Origin: Acidimicrobiales bacterium
Lineage (GTDB): Bacteria > Actinomycetota > Acidimicrobiia > Acidimicrobiales > MedAcidi-G1
Length of the DNA stretch: 64,000 bases
Assembly (NCBI GenBank): GCA_014237715.1
Contig: JAAZZG010000004.1
Span: 1 to 64,000 of the forward strand
Direction: 5' to 3'
The translations under genes were made by a program, and so were the position numbers. The notes beneath the pieces were generated by a model. That model saw only the letters and a program-made list of their open reading frames with translations, ran no database searches and had not been told where the DNA came from. Positions 32,532-40,377 of the stretch are shown piece by piece (positions within the stretch are counted from its first letter, which is position 1; every line of letters starts with the position of its first letter).

Positions 32532-33569
32532 TCACTGGTCGAGAATCCCGCTGGCTTCGATGATCTCAATGGTGCGGGTGAACTCGGCGGCCACGTCGTC
32601 GATTTCGACGGCACCCACCCGGTCGGCCGGCACCGGCGGCAGCACGTCGGCAGGCATCACGCCGAGGGCCAACGGGTACTCGTAGACCTTGTTGGTGAGG
32701 TAGGCCTGCTGGGCGTCGCTCAGGATGTGGGTCAGGAGCCGGTTGGCGGTGTCCTTCTCCTCGCTGGAGTCGATGACGGTCGCCGTGGCGATGATCATGA
32801 GGCCTCCATCGTCGCCGGCGGCGAAGCCGTGGTTGGCCGACCTCTGGGCGTCACCATTGGCGACCACCTTCTGGAAGTTGTAGTAGTGGTTGACAAGGCC
32901 GAACTGGATCTCGTTGCGGCCCACGGCCTCGACGATGGCGCCGTTCTTCGGGTAGAAGCGGCTGTCGTTGGTCACCATGGCGTCCAACCATTCGATGGCC
33001 ACGTCGTCGCCGTTGCGCAGACGGAACAGGGTGAACCAGTCCTGAAACGAGGAGTTGCTGCCCGGCACGGCTACCCGGCCGGCGTACTCGGGACCGGTCA
33101 GGTCGAACACCGAATCGGGAAGGTCGCCAGTGGCCACCTCGTCGATGTTGTAGACGAGCACCCGTCCTCGGCCAGCGAAGCCGACCCAGGTGCCGTCAGG
33201 GGAACGGTCACCGGTCGCTACCCGGTCGAGCACGTCGTTATCCAGCTCGGAAAGCATGCCGAGGTCGTCGAGGTAGCCGGCGGGACCGGGGCTCCGGGAG
33301 AGGAACACATCGGCGGGGCTCTTGTCTCCCTCCTCGGCCAGTAGCAGAGCGAGGTCGTTGGACGAGCCGTAACGCACGTCGAGTGCGATGCCGGTCTCGG
33401 CGGTGAAGGCCTCGAAGATCGGACCGATGAGCTTCTCGCTGCGGCCGGAGTAGACGGTCAGCGAGTCGGGGTCACCGCCACAGGCCGTGGCAGAAGCCGT
33501 GAGGACGACGAGGATCAGGACGGCCGCCGCTGAGCGGACCAGTCGTGAGGAGATGGATCGGGTGTTCAT
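32532..33569 (-). CDS. fbpA: Ferric iron ABC transporter substrate-binding lipoprotein (FbpA-like)
   Basis: A 345-residue extracytoplasmic binding protein. The signal peptide has a hydrophobic stretch (AAAVLILVVLTASATA) ending at a lipobox-like TACGG, so Cys30 would be lipidated and the protein membrane anchored. SLTVYSGRSEKLIGPIFEAF and SPADVFLSRSPG are typical of the Fbp cluster. The paired tyrosines that bind ferric iron are present in EIQFGLVNHYYNFQK. It is preceded by a promoter region whose -10 is flanked by a 9-bp inverted repeat, a likely metal-regulator site, and lies between fbpC and fbpB. Confidence 0.92.
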   Translation of the reverse strand: MNTRSISSRLVRSAAAVLILVVLTASATACGGDPDSLTVYSGRSEKLIGPIFEAFTAETGIALDVRYGSSNDLALLLAEEGDKSPADVFLSRSPGPAGYLDDLGMLSELDNDVLDRVATGDRSPDGTWVGFAGRGRVLVYNIDEVATGDLPDSVFDLTGPEYAGRVAVPGSNSSFQDWFTLFRLRNGDDVAIEWLDAMVTNDSRFYPKNGAIVEAVGRNEIQFGLVNHYYNFQKVVANGDAQRSANHGFAAGDDGGLMIIATATVIDSSEEKDTANRLLTHILSDAQQAYLTNKVYEYPLALGVMPADVLPPVPADRVGAVEIDDVAAEFTRTIEIIEASGILDQ

Positions 33570-33607
33570 TTTGAGAAGCTCACCGTTTCAATCAGAGGGG
33601 TTCGTAA

Positions 33608-33646
33608 AGGTTCCCTAACAATAAGTAAAGGGAACCTACCAATCAA
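33608..33646 (-). promoter_or_regulatory. fbpA promoter with flanking inverted repeat, candidate DtxR-family operator
   Basis: On the minus strand, TTGATT (33641-33646) and TATTGT (33618-33623) are 17 bp apart, a plausible -35/-10 pair 48 bp or more upstream of the fbpA ATG. A perfect inverted repeat with 9-bp arms, AGGTTCCCT (33608-33616) and AGGGAACCT (33629-33637), flanks the -10 with arm centres 21 bp apart, two helical turns. The AGG...CCT arms recall DtxR/IdeR box cores, but this is not the canonical iron box. Confidence 0.55.
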
Positions 33647-33656
33647 TCCTCTGAGT

Positions 33657-34730
33657 TCATACCCCGAGGGGTACGGCCCCTGGGCCGACATATGTCACAC
33701 CCACCCGGTCGCCCCGCTGCCAGCGGACGTCGGCCCCGGTCCGGGCGTGCACCGTGGAGCCGTCGCCGAGTAGGACCCGGACCATGGCGTCGTGTCCGTA
33801 GTACTCGACCAGTTCCACCGTTCCCGTCGAGCCCTCGTCTAGCCGGAGGTCCTCGGGTCGCACGAGGAGATCGGCCGGGCCACCGATCACCCGGCCCACC
33901 ATCCCGTCCGTGTCGCTGGCCACGGCCACGGGCCCCACAGCGGTGTCACAGGTGCCCGATGCATCGGCGACCGGCAGGAGGTTGGCGTCACCCACGAACG
34001 TGGCCACCCACTGGTCGACGGGACGCCGGTAGAGGTCATCGGGGCTTCCCACTTGGGCGATCCGTCCCTCGTTTAGCACGGCCACCCGATCGCCGAGAAC
34101 GAAGGCCTCCTCCTGGTCATGGGTGACAAACACCGTCGTCACTCCGAGCTCGAGGAGCAGGTGATGGATCTCGGATCGGACCTGGACGCGCAGCGAGGTG
34201 TCGAGGCTGGAGAACGGTTCGTCCAGCAAGAGGACGCCGGGATGGGGAGCCAGCGCTCGAGCTAGGGCGACCCGCTGCTGCTGTCCGCCGGACAACGAGC
34301 CCGGTCGGCGATCTTCCAGGCCACCGAGTCCGACCAGGTCGAGCGTCTCGGTAACCCGCCCGGACCGACGCTCTGACCGGGGAAGGCCGTAGGCCACGTT
34401 CTGTCCGACATCGAGGTGGGGAAACAGTGCGCCGTCCTGAAACACCATGCCGATCCGACGCTTCTCCGGTGGGATGAAGGAGTAGCTGTCGCCGAGGGTA
34501 CGTTCGCCGAGTCGGACGGTGCCGGCCATCTGGCGTTCGAGTCCGGCGATGGTTCGCAGCAGGGTGGTCTTCCCGCAACCGCTAGGCCCCAACAGGGCGA
34601 CCATCTCGCCGGCCGCCACGTCGAGGGACACGTCGTGGAGCACGGGGGGCCCGTCGTAAGCCACCGAGAGGCCCTCGATTGAGAGGTTCTCGGCCGTGGC
34701 CCGAGGCACGACCACTCGCTTGTTCAGCAT
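33657..34730 (-). CDS. fbpC: Ferric iron ABC transporter ATP-binding protein (FbpC-like)
   Basis: A 357-residue ABC ATPase: Walker A LLGPSGCGKTTLL, Q-loop MVFQDGALFPH, signature SLSGGQQQRVALARALA, Walker B GVLLLDEPFSSLD, and switch His in VFVTHDQEEAF. A C-terminal TOBE-like regulatory domain follows from about residue 260. It energises the FbpAB importer. The ATG at 34730 is supported by TACCCT 7 bases upstream. It is the first gene on the minus strand, with fbpA starting 87 bp after its stop from an apparently separate promoter, and it is divergent from the FetB-like gene. Confidence 0.92.
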   Translation of the reverse strand: MLNKRVVVPRATAENLSIEGLSVAYDGPPVLHDVSLDVAAGEMVALLGPSGCGKTTLLRTIAGLERQMAGTVRLGERTLGDSYSFIPPEKRRIGMVFQDGALFPHLDVGQNVAYGLPRSERRSGRVTETLDLVGLGGLEDRRPGSLSGGQQQRVALARALAPHPGVLLLDEPFSSLDTSLRVQVRSEIHHLLLELGVTTVFVTHDQEEAFVLGDRVAVLNEGRIAQVGSPDDLYRRPVDQWVATFVGDANLLPVADASGTCDTAVGPVAVASDTDGMVGRVIGGPADLLVRPEDLRLDEGSTGTVELVEYYGHDAMVRVLLGDGSTVHARTGADVRWQRGDRVGVTYVGPGAVPLGV

Positions 34731-34737
34731 GCCTAAC

Positions 34738-34743
34738 AGGGTA
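34738..34743 (-). promoter_or_regulatory. Putative -10 (TACCCT) of leaderless fbpC
   Basis: TACCCT on the minus strand ends 7 bases before the ATG at 34730. Confidence 0.4.
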
Positions 34744-34809
34744 CGGCTGTTGTAGATCACTGCCAAAGGCGGAGACCCGGCTAGTCCCGGCCACCCGTCA
34801 GCCGCTGGC

Positions 34810-34815
34810 TACCGT
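34810..34815 (+). promoter_or_regulatory. Putative -10 (TACCGT) of leaderless fetB-like gene
   Basis: TACCGT ends 6 bases before the ATG at 34822; no ribosome-binding site is present. Confidence 0.45.
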
Positions 34816-34821
34816 GCGGCC

Positions 34822-35643
34822 ATGAGCCTGACCGTGGATGCTCTCGTGGTCGCAACCGAGGAAGCGGCAGTTGAACTCGGCCGGTGGGGGCCGTGGTGGG
34901 GGTTGATCGCCTCGCTGGTGCCGTTGCTGGTGGTGGTCGGGATCTCCCTCAGCCGGGGACTCGGCCTTGAACGCGACCTTGTGGTGGCCACCGTGCGGGC
35001 CATCGCCCAGTTGGTGGCGGCCGGCTGGGCGCTCACCCTGCTCCTGGACGGCGATGCATCGATGGCCTGGGCGTGGGCCTGGGTGGCCGTGATGGTCCCG
35101 ATGGCCGGCGACGCCGCCCGCCGACGGGAGCCACGTCTGCCCGGCCTCGGCTGGATGACCGGCCTGGGCGGGCTGAGCGGTCTGGGGATCTCGTTGAGCG
35201 TGGTGTTTGGACTGGGGGTGCTGCCCCTGGAGGCTCGAGTGCTCGTCCCGGTGTCGGGGATGGTGGTCGGGAACTCGTTGAGGGTCGTGGTGGTGGCCGC
35301 CACCCGGCTGGTCGACGGTCTCCGGGAGCGGGCGGGTGAGGTGGAGGCCCTACTGGCGTTGGGCTTCCGACCGACCCGGGCGGTGCGTGACGTGGCGTCT
35401 GATGCCCTGGGCCTCTCGTTACGGCCCCAGTTGGAGACGACCCGCAGCGTCGGGATGGTGTTCCTGCCCGGTGCCCTGACCGGCCTGATCCTGGCCGGGG
35501 TCGACCCCATGGATGCCGTGCTCATCCAGGCGGCCTTGCTCTTCCTGATCCTGGGGACGGCGGCTGTCGCCGGGCTGGTGGTCGTGGTGGTCGGGGTCCG
35601 ACCGTTCCTAGTGGATGGTCGGTTCGAGCCGCCGATCAACTGA
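34822..35643 (+). CDS. FetB-like (UPF0014/YbbM) membrane protein, putative iron exporter component
   Basis: A 273-residue protein with about seven hydrophobic segments. The family blocks are TVRAIAQLVAAGWALTLLLDG, VSGMVVGNSLRVVVVAATRL and FLPGALTGLILAGVDPMDAVLIQAALLFLILG, which identify UPF0014/FetB. In E. coli FetB pairs with the ATPase FetA in iron export and oxidative-stress resistance. No FetA gene is adjacent here; the divergent neighbour is fbpC of an iron importer, 91 bp away. Iron homeostasis is therefore likely, but direction of transport and partner ATPase are unknown. The last codons overlap the convergent maf gene by 8 bp. Confidence 0.82.
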   Translation: MSLTVDALVVATEEAAVELGRWGPWWGLIASLVPLLVVVGISLSRGLGLERDLVVATVRAIAQLVAAGWALTLLLDGDASMAWAWAWVAVMVPMAGDAARRREPRLPGLGWMTGLGGLSGLGISLSVVFGLGVLPLEARVLVPVSGMVVGNSLRVVVVAATRLVDGLRERAGEVEALLALGFRPTRAVRDVASDALGLSLRPQLETTRSVGMVFLPGALTGLILAGVDPMDAVLIQAALLFLILGTAAVAGLVVVVVGVRPFLVDGRFEPPIN

Positions 35644-36208
35644 CCCGGGCCAGTAGATCCAGTGCGGTGGTCACCGGCAGGCCTATGACGTTGTCCCGGC
35701 TGCCTATCAGCGAGGTGACGAAGTTGGCGCCGCCACCCTGGATGCCGTAGCCGCCGGCCTTGTCCAACGGCTCGCCGGTGGCCACGTAGGTGGCGATCTC
35801 CGCAGATGACAGTGCACGCCACGTGACCTCGGTCGACACGGTGGTCGATGCGGTGTCGGCCGGCCCGCTGACTGCCACACCGGTCACCACGTGGTGGGTC
35901 CGCCCGGACAGGCGGCTGAGCATGGCCGTTGCAGTTCCGGGAGTGCCGGGTTTGCCCAGTACCACGCCGTCAAGCACGACCACCGTGTCAGCGGCCACCA
36001 CGCGCCGGTTAACACCGTCGGTGATCGAGGCGAGCACCGCGTCGCGCTTGGCACACGCCAGTCGCTCCACCATGGCGGTCGGATCTTCACCGGGCAGCGG
36101 CGACTCGTCGATGTCGGGGATCCGGACCTCGGGATCAAGCCCGGTGGCCCGCAACAGGTCGAGGCGGCGGGGCGACGCCGAGGCGAGAATCAGGTGGCGA
36201 GTGGGCAT
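35636..36208 (-). CDS. maf: Maf-like nucleoside triphosphate pyrophosphatase
   Basis: A 190-residue protein of usual Maf length, starting MPTRHLILASASPRRLDLLRATGL with the SASPRR phosphate motif, then DIDESPLPGEDP, VVAADTVVVLDGVVLGKP (catalytic Asp) and KAGGYGIQGGGANFVTSLIGSRDNVIGLP. Maf enzymes hydrolyse non-canonical or canonical NTPs (dTTP, UTP, m7GTP) to monophosphates, as housecleaning or division-linked functions. It follows dusB by 17 bp on the same strand and is probably co-transcribed. Confidence 0.92.
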   Translation of the reverse strand: MPTRHLILASASPRRLDLLRATGLDPEVRIPDIDESPLPGEDPTAMVERLACAKRDAVLASITDGVNRRVVAADTVVVLDGVVLGKPGTPGTATAMLSRLSGRTHHVVTGVAVSGPADTASTTVSTEVTWRALSSAEIATYVATGEPLDKAGGYGIQGGGANFVTSLIGSRDNVIGLPVTTALDLLARVS

Positions 36209-36225
36209 GGGGCCTGTCGGGCGGC

Positions 36226-37428
36226 TCAGCCGCCGGAGACCAGCAGCTCGGCCTCGGCCGACGGAGGGGTGGCGTCCTCGGGATCGTCCAGCCAGCCATC
36301 GGGCAGCGCCACAGGCCTTGGACCGTTGCGGTGACTCCGGGGCACGCGCAGTGAGGCCGGATCCAGGGCCATGTCCGGGTCGACCTCGTCGAGTAGGTCG
36401 ACCAGTAGCCCGTCGAGATGGTCGATGTCGGTGATCGACTGGAAAGCATGGCGTATCGCCGGGCCGGTGGCGTAGCCCTTGAGGTACCAAGAGGTGTGCT
36501 TGCGGAAGTCCTTGATGCCGTGTGGGCCAGCCCATTCCACCAGCAGGCGGGCATGGCGGACCATGGCCCGGGCTACGTCGGCCAGCACGGGCGGTTCGCC
36601 GGGTTCGGCTCCCCCAGCGTCTGGGGTGGGGCCGAAAACAGCGGCCAGGTCGCCAAACAGCCACGGTCGGCCGAGGCAACCCCGACCCACCACCACGCCA
36701 TCACATCCGGTGGAGCGCATGAGTCGAAGGGCATCCCACGGCTCCCACACGTCACCGTTTCCGAACACCGGAATGGAGGTCACCGCGGCCTTGAGTGCCG
36801 CCACTGCGGTCCAGTCGGCCTCACCGGAATAGAGCTGCTCGGCGGTGCGGGCGTGGAGAGACACCGCGGCGGCGCCTACCGACTCGGCGATGCGGCCCGC
36901 CTCGAGAAAGGTCAGGTGACCGTCGTCGGTTCCCTTGCGGAACTTCACCGTCACCGGAACCGGTCCGGCCTGCTCCACGGCGGCCCGCACGATGGACTCG
37001 AACAATCGGGGTTTCAACGGGATGGCCGCGCCGCCACCCTTGCGGGTCACCTTGGGCATGGGGCAGCCGAAGTTCATGTCGATGTGGTCAACCCGGCCCT
37101 CGCCGGCCAGCATCTCGGTCGCCCGGCCGATGCTCTCGGGTTCGGTGCCGTAGAGCTGGATACTGCGGGGCGTCTCGTCGGGATCGAAGTGGGCCAGTCG
37201 CGACGTCTTGAGATGCCCGTCGACCAGGCCTCGGGCGGTGATCATCTCGCTCACGTAGAGCCCGGCGCCGAACTCGCGACACAGCGATCGGAACGGTGCG
37301 TTGGTGACGCCGGCCATGGGGGCCAGTACGACGGGAGGCCAGACCTCCAGTGGACCGATCCGGGGTACGGCGAACTCGCCGGAGGCGGCCGGCTCAACGT
37401 GCTCGTTCACCTCGGATCGTAGGCCCAT
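36226..37428 (-). CDS. dusB: tRNA-dihydrouridine synthase, DusB type
   Basis: A 400-residue FMN enzyme reducing uridine to dihydrouridine in tRNA. VVLAPMAGVTNAPFRSLCREFGAGLYVSEMI starts the barrel; DHIDMNFGCPMPKVTRKGGGAAI holds the catalytic Cys. LHARTAEQLYSG and VFGNGDVWEPWDALRLMRSTGCDGVVVGRGCLGRPWLF follow, and the C-terminal helical domain includes KHTSWYLKGY. The ATG at 37428 is supported by TAGCCT 7 bases upstream, against a longer frame that overlaps the FGE gene. It is 22 bp downstream of the FGE gene and 17 bp before maf. Confidence 0.93.
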   Translation of the reverse strand: MGLRSEVNEHVEPAASGEFAVPRIGPLEVWPPVVLAPMAGVTNAPFRSLCREFGAGLYVSEMITARGLVDGHLKTSRLAHFDPDETPRSIQLYGTEPESIGRATEMLAGEGRVDHIDMNFGCPMPKVTRKGGGAAIPLKPRLFESIVRAAVEQAGPVPVTVKFRKGTDDGHLTFLEAGRIAESVGAAAVSLHARTAEQLYSGEADWTAVAALKAAVTSIPVFGNGDVWEPWDALRLMRSTGCDGVVVGRGCLGRPWLFGDLAAVFGPTPDAGGAEPGEPPVLADVARAMVRHARLLVEWAGPHGIKDFRKHTSWYLKGYATGPAIRHAFQSITDIDHLDGLLVDLLDEVDPDMALDPASLRVPRSHRNGPRPVALPDGWLDDPEDATPPSAEAELLVSGG

Positions 37429-37435
37429 CTCGTCA

Positions 37436-37441
37436 AGGCTA
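37436..37441 (-). promoter_or_regulatory. Putative -10 (TAGCCT) of leaderless dusB
   Basis: TAGCCT on the minus strand ends 7 bases before the ATG at 37428, spanning the gap after the FGE gene, so dusB may have its own promoter. Confidence 0.4.
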
Positions 37442-37450
37442 CGGGTCGGA

Positions 37451-38314
37451 TCAGGTGGCGATCCGGAAGCCCTGATGGCCGGTAGTGCTGTCCGGGGTGC
37501 TGGACGTCCGGGCGGCCAGTCGGTACCGGTGGCAGTAGCTGTCGTGGCAGAGGAACGAGCCACCCTTGAGGACACGGTTTACTCCCATTGGCGGTCCGTT
37601 CGGGTCGACCAGCGTCCCGTCGGATCCGTCGGGACGGTGACTGGCCGTGAACCAGTCGGCGGTCCACTCCCACACATTGCCCGAGCAGTTGTAGAGGCCG
37701 TAGCCGTTGGGTTCGAAGGCATCCACCGGGCAGGTGCCGGCCCAGCCGTCAGCGCCATCGTCGTGGCTCCAGAACGTGCCGGTGAAGATATTGAACCGGT
37801 GGTCGTCGGCGCCGCCGGGCTGGTTTTCGTCCCCCCACGGGAGGCGCTTGTGCTCCAGTCCGCCCCGGGCCGCGTACTCCCACTCGGCCTCGGTTGGGAG
37901 CCGTCCGCCGACCCATTCGGCGTAGGCCACGGCATCGAACCACGACATGTGAACCACCGGATGGTCACCCCGGTCAGAAAGATCGCTCTGCGGGCCCTCG
38001 GGATGGCGCCAGTCGGCACCGAACACCTGACGCCACCATTCGGCGCCCACCACGCCTCGGGTCTCGTCGAAGTCGTCGGGAAGGTGGCCGGCGAACACGA
38101 ATGACCATCCCTCCAGTTCGGCGATGGTTCGGTGGCCGGTGACGTCCACGAAGGTCGCGAACTCGGCGGTGGTCACCGAGGTGGACGAGATGGCGAACGG
38201 GGAGAGGTGGACGGAGCGGACCGGGCCCTCACCGTCGGCTGGGTAGGCGTCCTCCTCGTTGCCCATGAGGAAGCTGCCCCCGGGCAGGTCAATCCGACGG
38301 TCGGTGGCCACCAT
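37451..38314 (-). CDS. Formylglycine-generating enzyme (SUMF1/FGE family)
   Basis: A 287-residue protein, close to the length of bacterial FGE catalytic cores. It starts with the FGE pattern DLPGGSFLMGNEEDAYPADGEGP and contains VHMSWFDAVAYAEWVGGRLPTEAEWEYAARGG and SGNVWEWTADWF. The copper-binding active-site cysteines are both present in GGSFLCHDSYCHRYR (Cys256 and Cys261), which distinguishes true FGE from EgtB/PvdO relatives. FGE converts a Cys in CxPxR motifs of type I sulfatases to formylglycine. No sulfatase is encoded in this window, so the client lies elsewhere. Only a poor -10-like hexamer (GAAGAT) precedes the ATG. Confidence 0.9.
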   Translation of the reverse strand: MVATDRRIDLPGGSFLMGNEEDAYPADGEGPVRSVHLSPFAISSTSVTTAEFATFVDVTGHRTIAELEGWSFVFAGHLPDDFDETRGVVGAEWWRQVFGADWRHPEGPQSDLSDRGDHPVVHMSWFDAVAYAEWVGGRLPTEAEWEYAARGGLEHKRLPWGDENQPGGADDHRFNIFTGTFWSHDDGADGWAGTCPVDAFEPNGYGLYNCSGNVWEWTADWFTASHRPDGSDGTLVDPNGPPMGVNRVLKGGSFLCHDSYCHRYRLAARTSSTPDSTTGHQGFRIAT

Positions 38315-38360
38315 GGAACGATCTTCGCGCCTACGGGCTGGCTCCGGGTCGGGTAGCCGC

Positions 38361-39098
38361 TCAGGCCAGACCGGCGATGAAGCGACGGACGGCCGACGCG
38401 CACTCGGAAGGCGCCTTCACGTGGACCATGTGTCCCTGGTCCGGAACGACTACCGACTCGCGCACGTCGAGATCCCGCTCGAAGAGGCTGGCCGACGCGG
38501 CGAAGCGCTTATCGCGCTCGCCCAGCAGGACCAGCACAGGCACCTGGATCTCGGCCAGGTGGTCGATGACGTACGAGTCGTGGTGCATGGAGATCTCCTC
38601 GGACCCCGGAGGCACCCCGATCTTGACGGCTGACTCGCGAACCGACTCGTTCCACTGCTCGCGGGCCTCAGCCTTACGGAAGCCCGGCCCGGTGGCCACC
38701 AGCACCAGTCCGGCCACCTCGTCGGGATGGTCCACGGCGTGCGCCAGACACAGGAAGCCGCCGAGGCTGTGGCCCATGAGGATGGCCGGGCCGCCGCCAG
38801 AGCCGACCGCGTGATCGCGCACGGCGGCAAGGTCGGCCAGCACATGGGTCCGCGAATAGGCGCCCGGCGGTGGAGCATCGCTGTCGCCGTGGCCCCTGAG
38901 GTCCCAGGTCACGACCTGATACCCACCGGTCGGTTCTCCGACGAGTTCCCCAACGAGGGGCGCCCAGACCGAGCGGTCGTTGGCCCAGCCGTGGGTGGCA
39001 ACGATGGGCGGCCAGCCCGTGGCCCCGGCATCGCCCGATGAATCCACCGCGACCGAGATCCCGTCGGCGGTGGTGATTCTCAGGGCTTCAGTGCCCAT
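38361..39098 (-). CDS. Alpha/beta hydrolase
   Basis: A 245-residue alpha/beta hydrolase fold protein: VATHGWANDRSVWAPLV (oxyanion-hole HG), VTWDLRGHGDSDAPP, nucleophile elbow ILMGHSLGGFLCLAH, catalytic acid near LVLLGERDKRF and His in VVPDQGHMVHVKAP. Esterase, thioesterase or lactonase activity is possible; substrate unknown. Its ATG overlaps the stop of the upstream epoxide-hydrolase-like gene by one base (TAATG), so the two are translationally coupled. Confidence 0.88.
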   Translation of the reverse strand: MGTEALRITTADGISVAVDSSGDAGATGWPPIVATHGWANDRSVWAPLVGELVGEPTGGYQVVTWDLRGHGDSDAPPPGAYSRTHVLADLAAVRDHAVGSGGGPAILMGHSLGGFLCLAHAVDHPDEVAGLVLVATGPGFRKAEAREQWNESVRESAVKIGVPPGSEEISMHHDSYVIDHLAEIQVPVLVLLGERDKRFAASASLFERDLDVRESVVVPDQGHMVHVKAPSECASAVRRFIAGLA

Positions 39099-40261
39099 TA
39101 GAGCCCTCGGAAGAATTCGCGGAGATCGGTGACCAGTTCGACGGGCCGCTCCATCGCGGCGAAGTGGCCGCCGCGATCGTGCTCGCGCCAGAAGGTGACG
39201 TTGCGGTCGGCCTCCACCCAGCGGCGCCGACCCACCATGAGCTCCATGGGGAAGGCCGAGACGCCGAACGGCACATCAGGGTTGGGCGGCGGGAGCTTCC
39301 CGGCCGCCAGGTCCTGCCCGAACTCGAAGTAGAAGCGGGTCGACGAGGTGATGGTGCCGGTGAACCAGTAGGTGGCGACGTTGGCCAGCAGGTTGTCGCG
39401 GTCGACGACGTCCAGTGCGTCGCCGTCGTGGTCGGTCCAGCCGTGGAACTTCTCGCCGATATAGGCCAACAGCCCGACCGGCGAGTCGTGGAGGCCGGCG
39501 CCCACTGTCTGGGGACGGGTGCGCTGGATCTCGAAGTAGCCGCTGTCCTCCTTCTGGTACCAGGCGACCCGGTCGAGGTGCTGCTGTTCGGCCGGCGTGA
39601 TGTCGGCCAGATCGTCGTCCCTTCCAGGGGGGAAGGCGGCGACCATGTTCAGGTGGCAGCCGGTCACGTGGTCCGGAGCATGGCCTGCTACGTGCTGGGA
39701 GATGATCGACCCCCAGTCGCCGCCCTGGACGCCGTAGCGGTCGTAGCCCAGCCGGGCCATGAGCGCGGCGAAGGCCCGTCCGGTGCGGTCGGGCCCCCAG
39801 CCCCGTTCGGAGGTCGGGCCCGACCAGCCGTAGCCGGGAAGCGACGGGGCGACTACGTGGAAGGCGTCAGCGGGGTCTCCACCATGGGAGGCCGGGTCGG
39901 TCAGCGGACCCAGGACCTCGAGAAATTCTACGATCGAGCCGGGCCAGCCGTGCGACAGCAGCAGGGGTCGAGCGTCGGGTTCGGGGGATCGGTGGTGGAT
40001 GGCGTGGATCTGCTGGCCGTCGATAGTGGTGACCAGTTGCTCAAAGGCGTTGATCCGAGCCTCGGCGGCCCGCCAGTCGAACCCATCGGCCCACCAGCCG
40101 GCCAGATCACGCAGCCAGCGTTGGTCACAGCCGTAATCCCAGCCGGTGTCGGGAATCTGGTCAGGCCAACGGGTGTCGGCCAGACGGCGTCTCAGGTCGT
40201 CGATCGCCTCGTCGGTGATCGACACGGTGAACGGTTTGATCAGGTCGGATTCGGGGGGCAC
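39098..40261 (-). CDS. Epoxide hydrolase (EHN-domain alpha/beta hydrolase)
   Basis: A 387-residue protein of microsomal-type epoxide hydrolase family. The N-terminal EHN domain (KPFTVSITDEAIDDLRRRLADTRWPDQIP) wraps the hydrolase core, which has the oxyanion motif LLSHGWPGSIVEFLEVLGPL, nucleophile Asp in VQGGDWGSIIS, and the C-terminal His in DRGGHFAAMERP. It would open an epoxide to a diol, useful for juvenile-hormone-like, terpene or aromatic epoxides. The GTG at 40261 is supported by TACGGT 6 bases upstream. It is coupled to a second alpha/beta hydrolase and divergent from an SDR gene. Confidence 0.88.
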   Translation of the reverse strand: MPPESDLIKPFTVSITDEAIDDLRRRLADTRWPDQIPDTGWDYGCDQRWLRDLAGWWADGFDWRAAEARINAFEQLVTTIDGQQIHAIHHRSPEPDARPLLLSHGWPGSIVEFLEVLGPLTDPASHGGDPADAFHVVAPSLPGYGWSGPTSERGWGPDRTGRAFAALMARLGYDRYGVQGGDWGSIISQHVAGHAPDHVTGCHLNMVAAFPPGRDDDLADITPAEQQHLDRVAWYQKEDSGYFEIQRTRPQTVGAGLHDSPVGLLAYIGEKFHGWTDHDGDALDVVDRDNLLANVATYWFTGTITSSTRFYFEFGQDLAAGKLPPPNPDVPFGVSAFPMELMVGRRRWVEADRNVTFWREHDRGGHFAAMERPVELVTDLREFFRGL

Positions 40262-40267
40262 CGGGCG

Positions 40268-40273
40268 ACCGTA
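40268..40273 (-). promoter_or_regulatory. Putative -10 (TACGGT) of leaderless epoxide hydrolase gene
   Basis: TACGGT on the minus strand ends 6 bases before the GTG at 40261 and argues against longer frames. Confidence 0.45.
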
Positions 40274-40377
40274 CCCGTGGCGGGTAGTCGGCTGGAAAGC
40301 CGGACCGGAATGGGGATTACGGTCGATGAAGGGCCCGACCAAGAGCCGACGGAAAACAGGACCGGGAGACGGGAAAC

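Noticed and set aside
34809-35822. A 337-codon minus-strand frame opposite the FetB-like gene.
   Set aside because: Thr/Ser/Arg-rich antisense translation without domain features; FetB signatures are clear on the plus strand.
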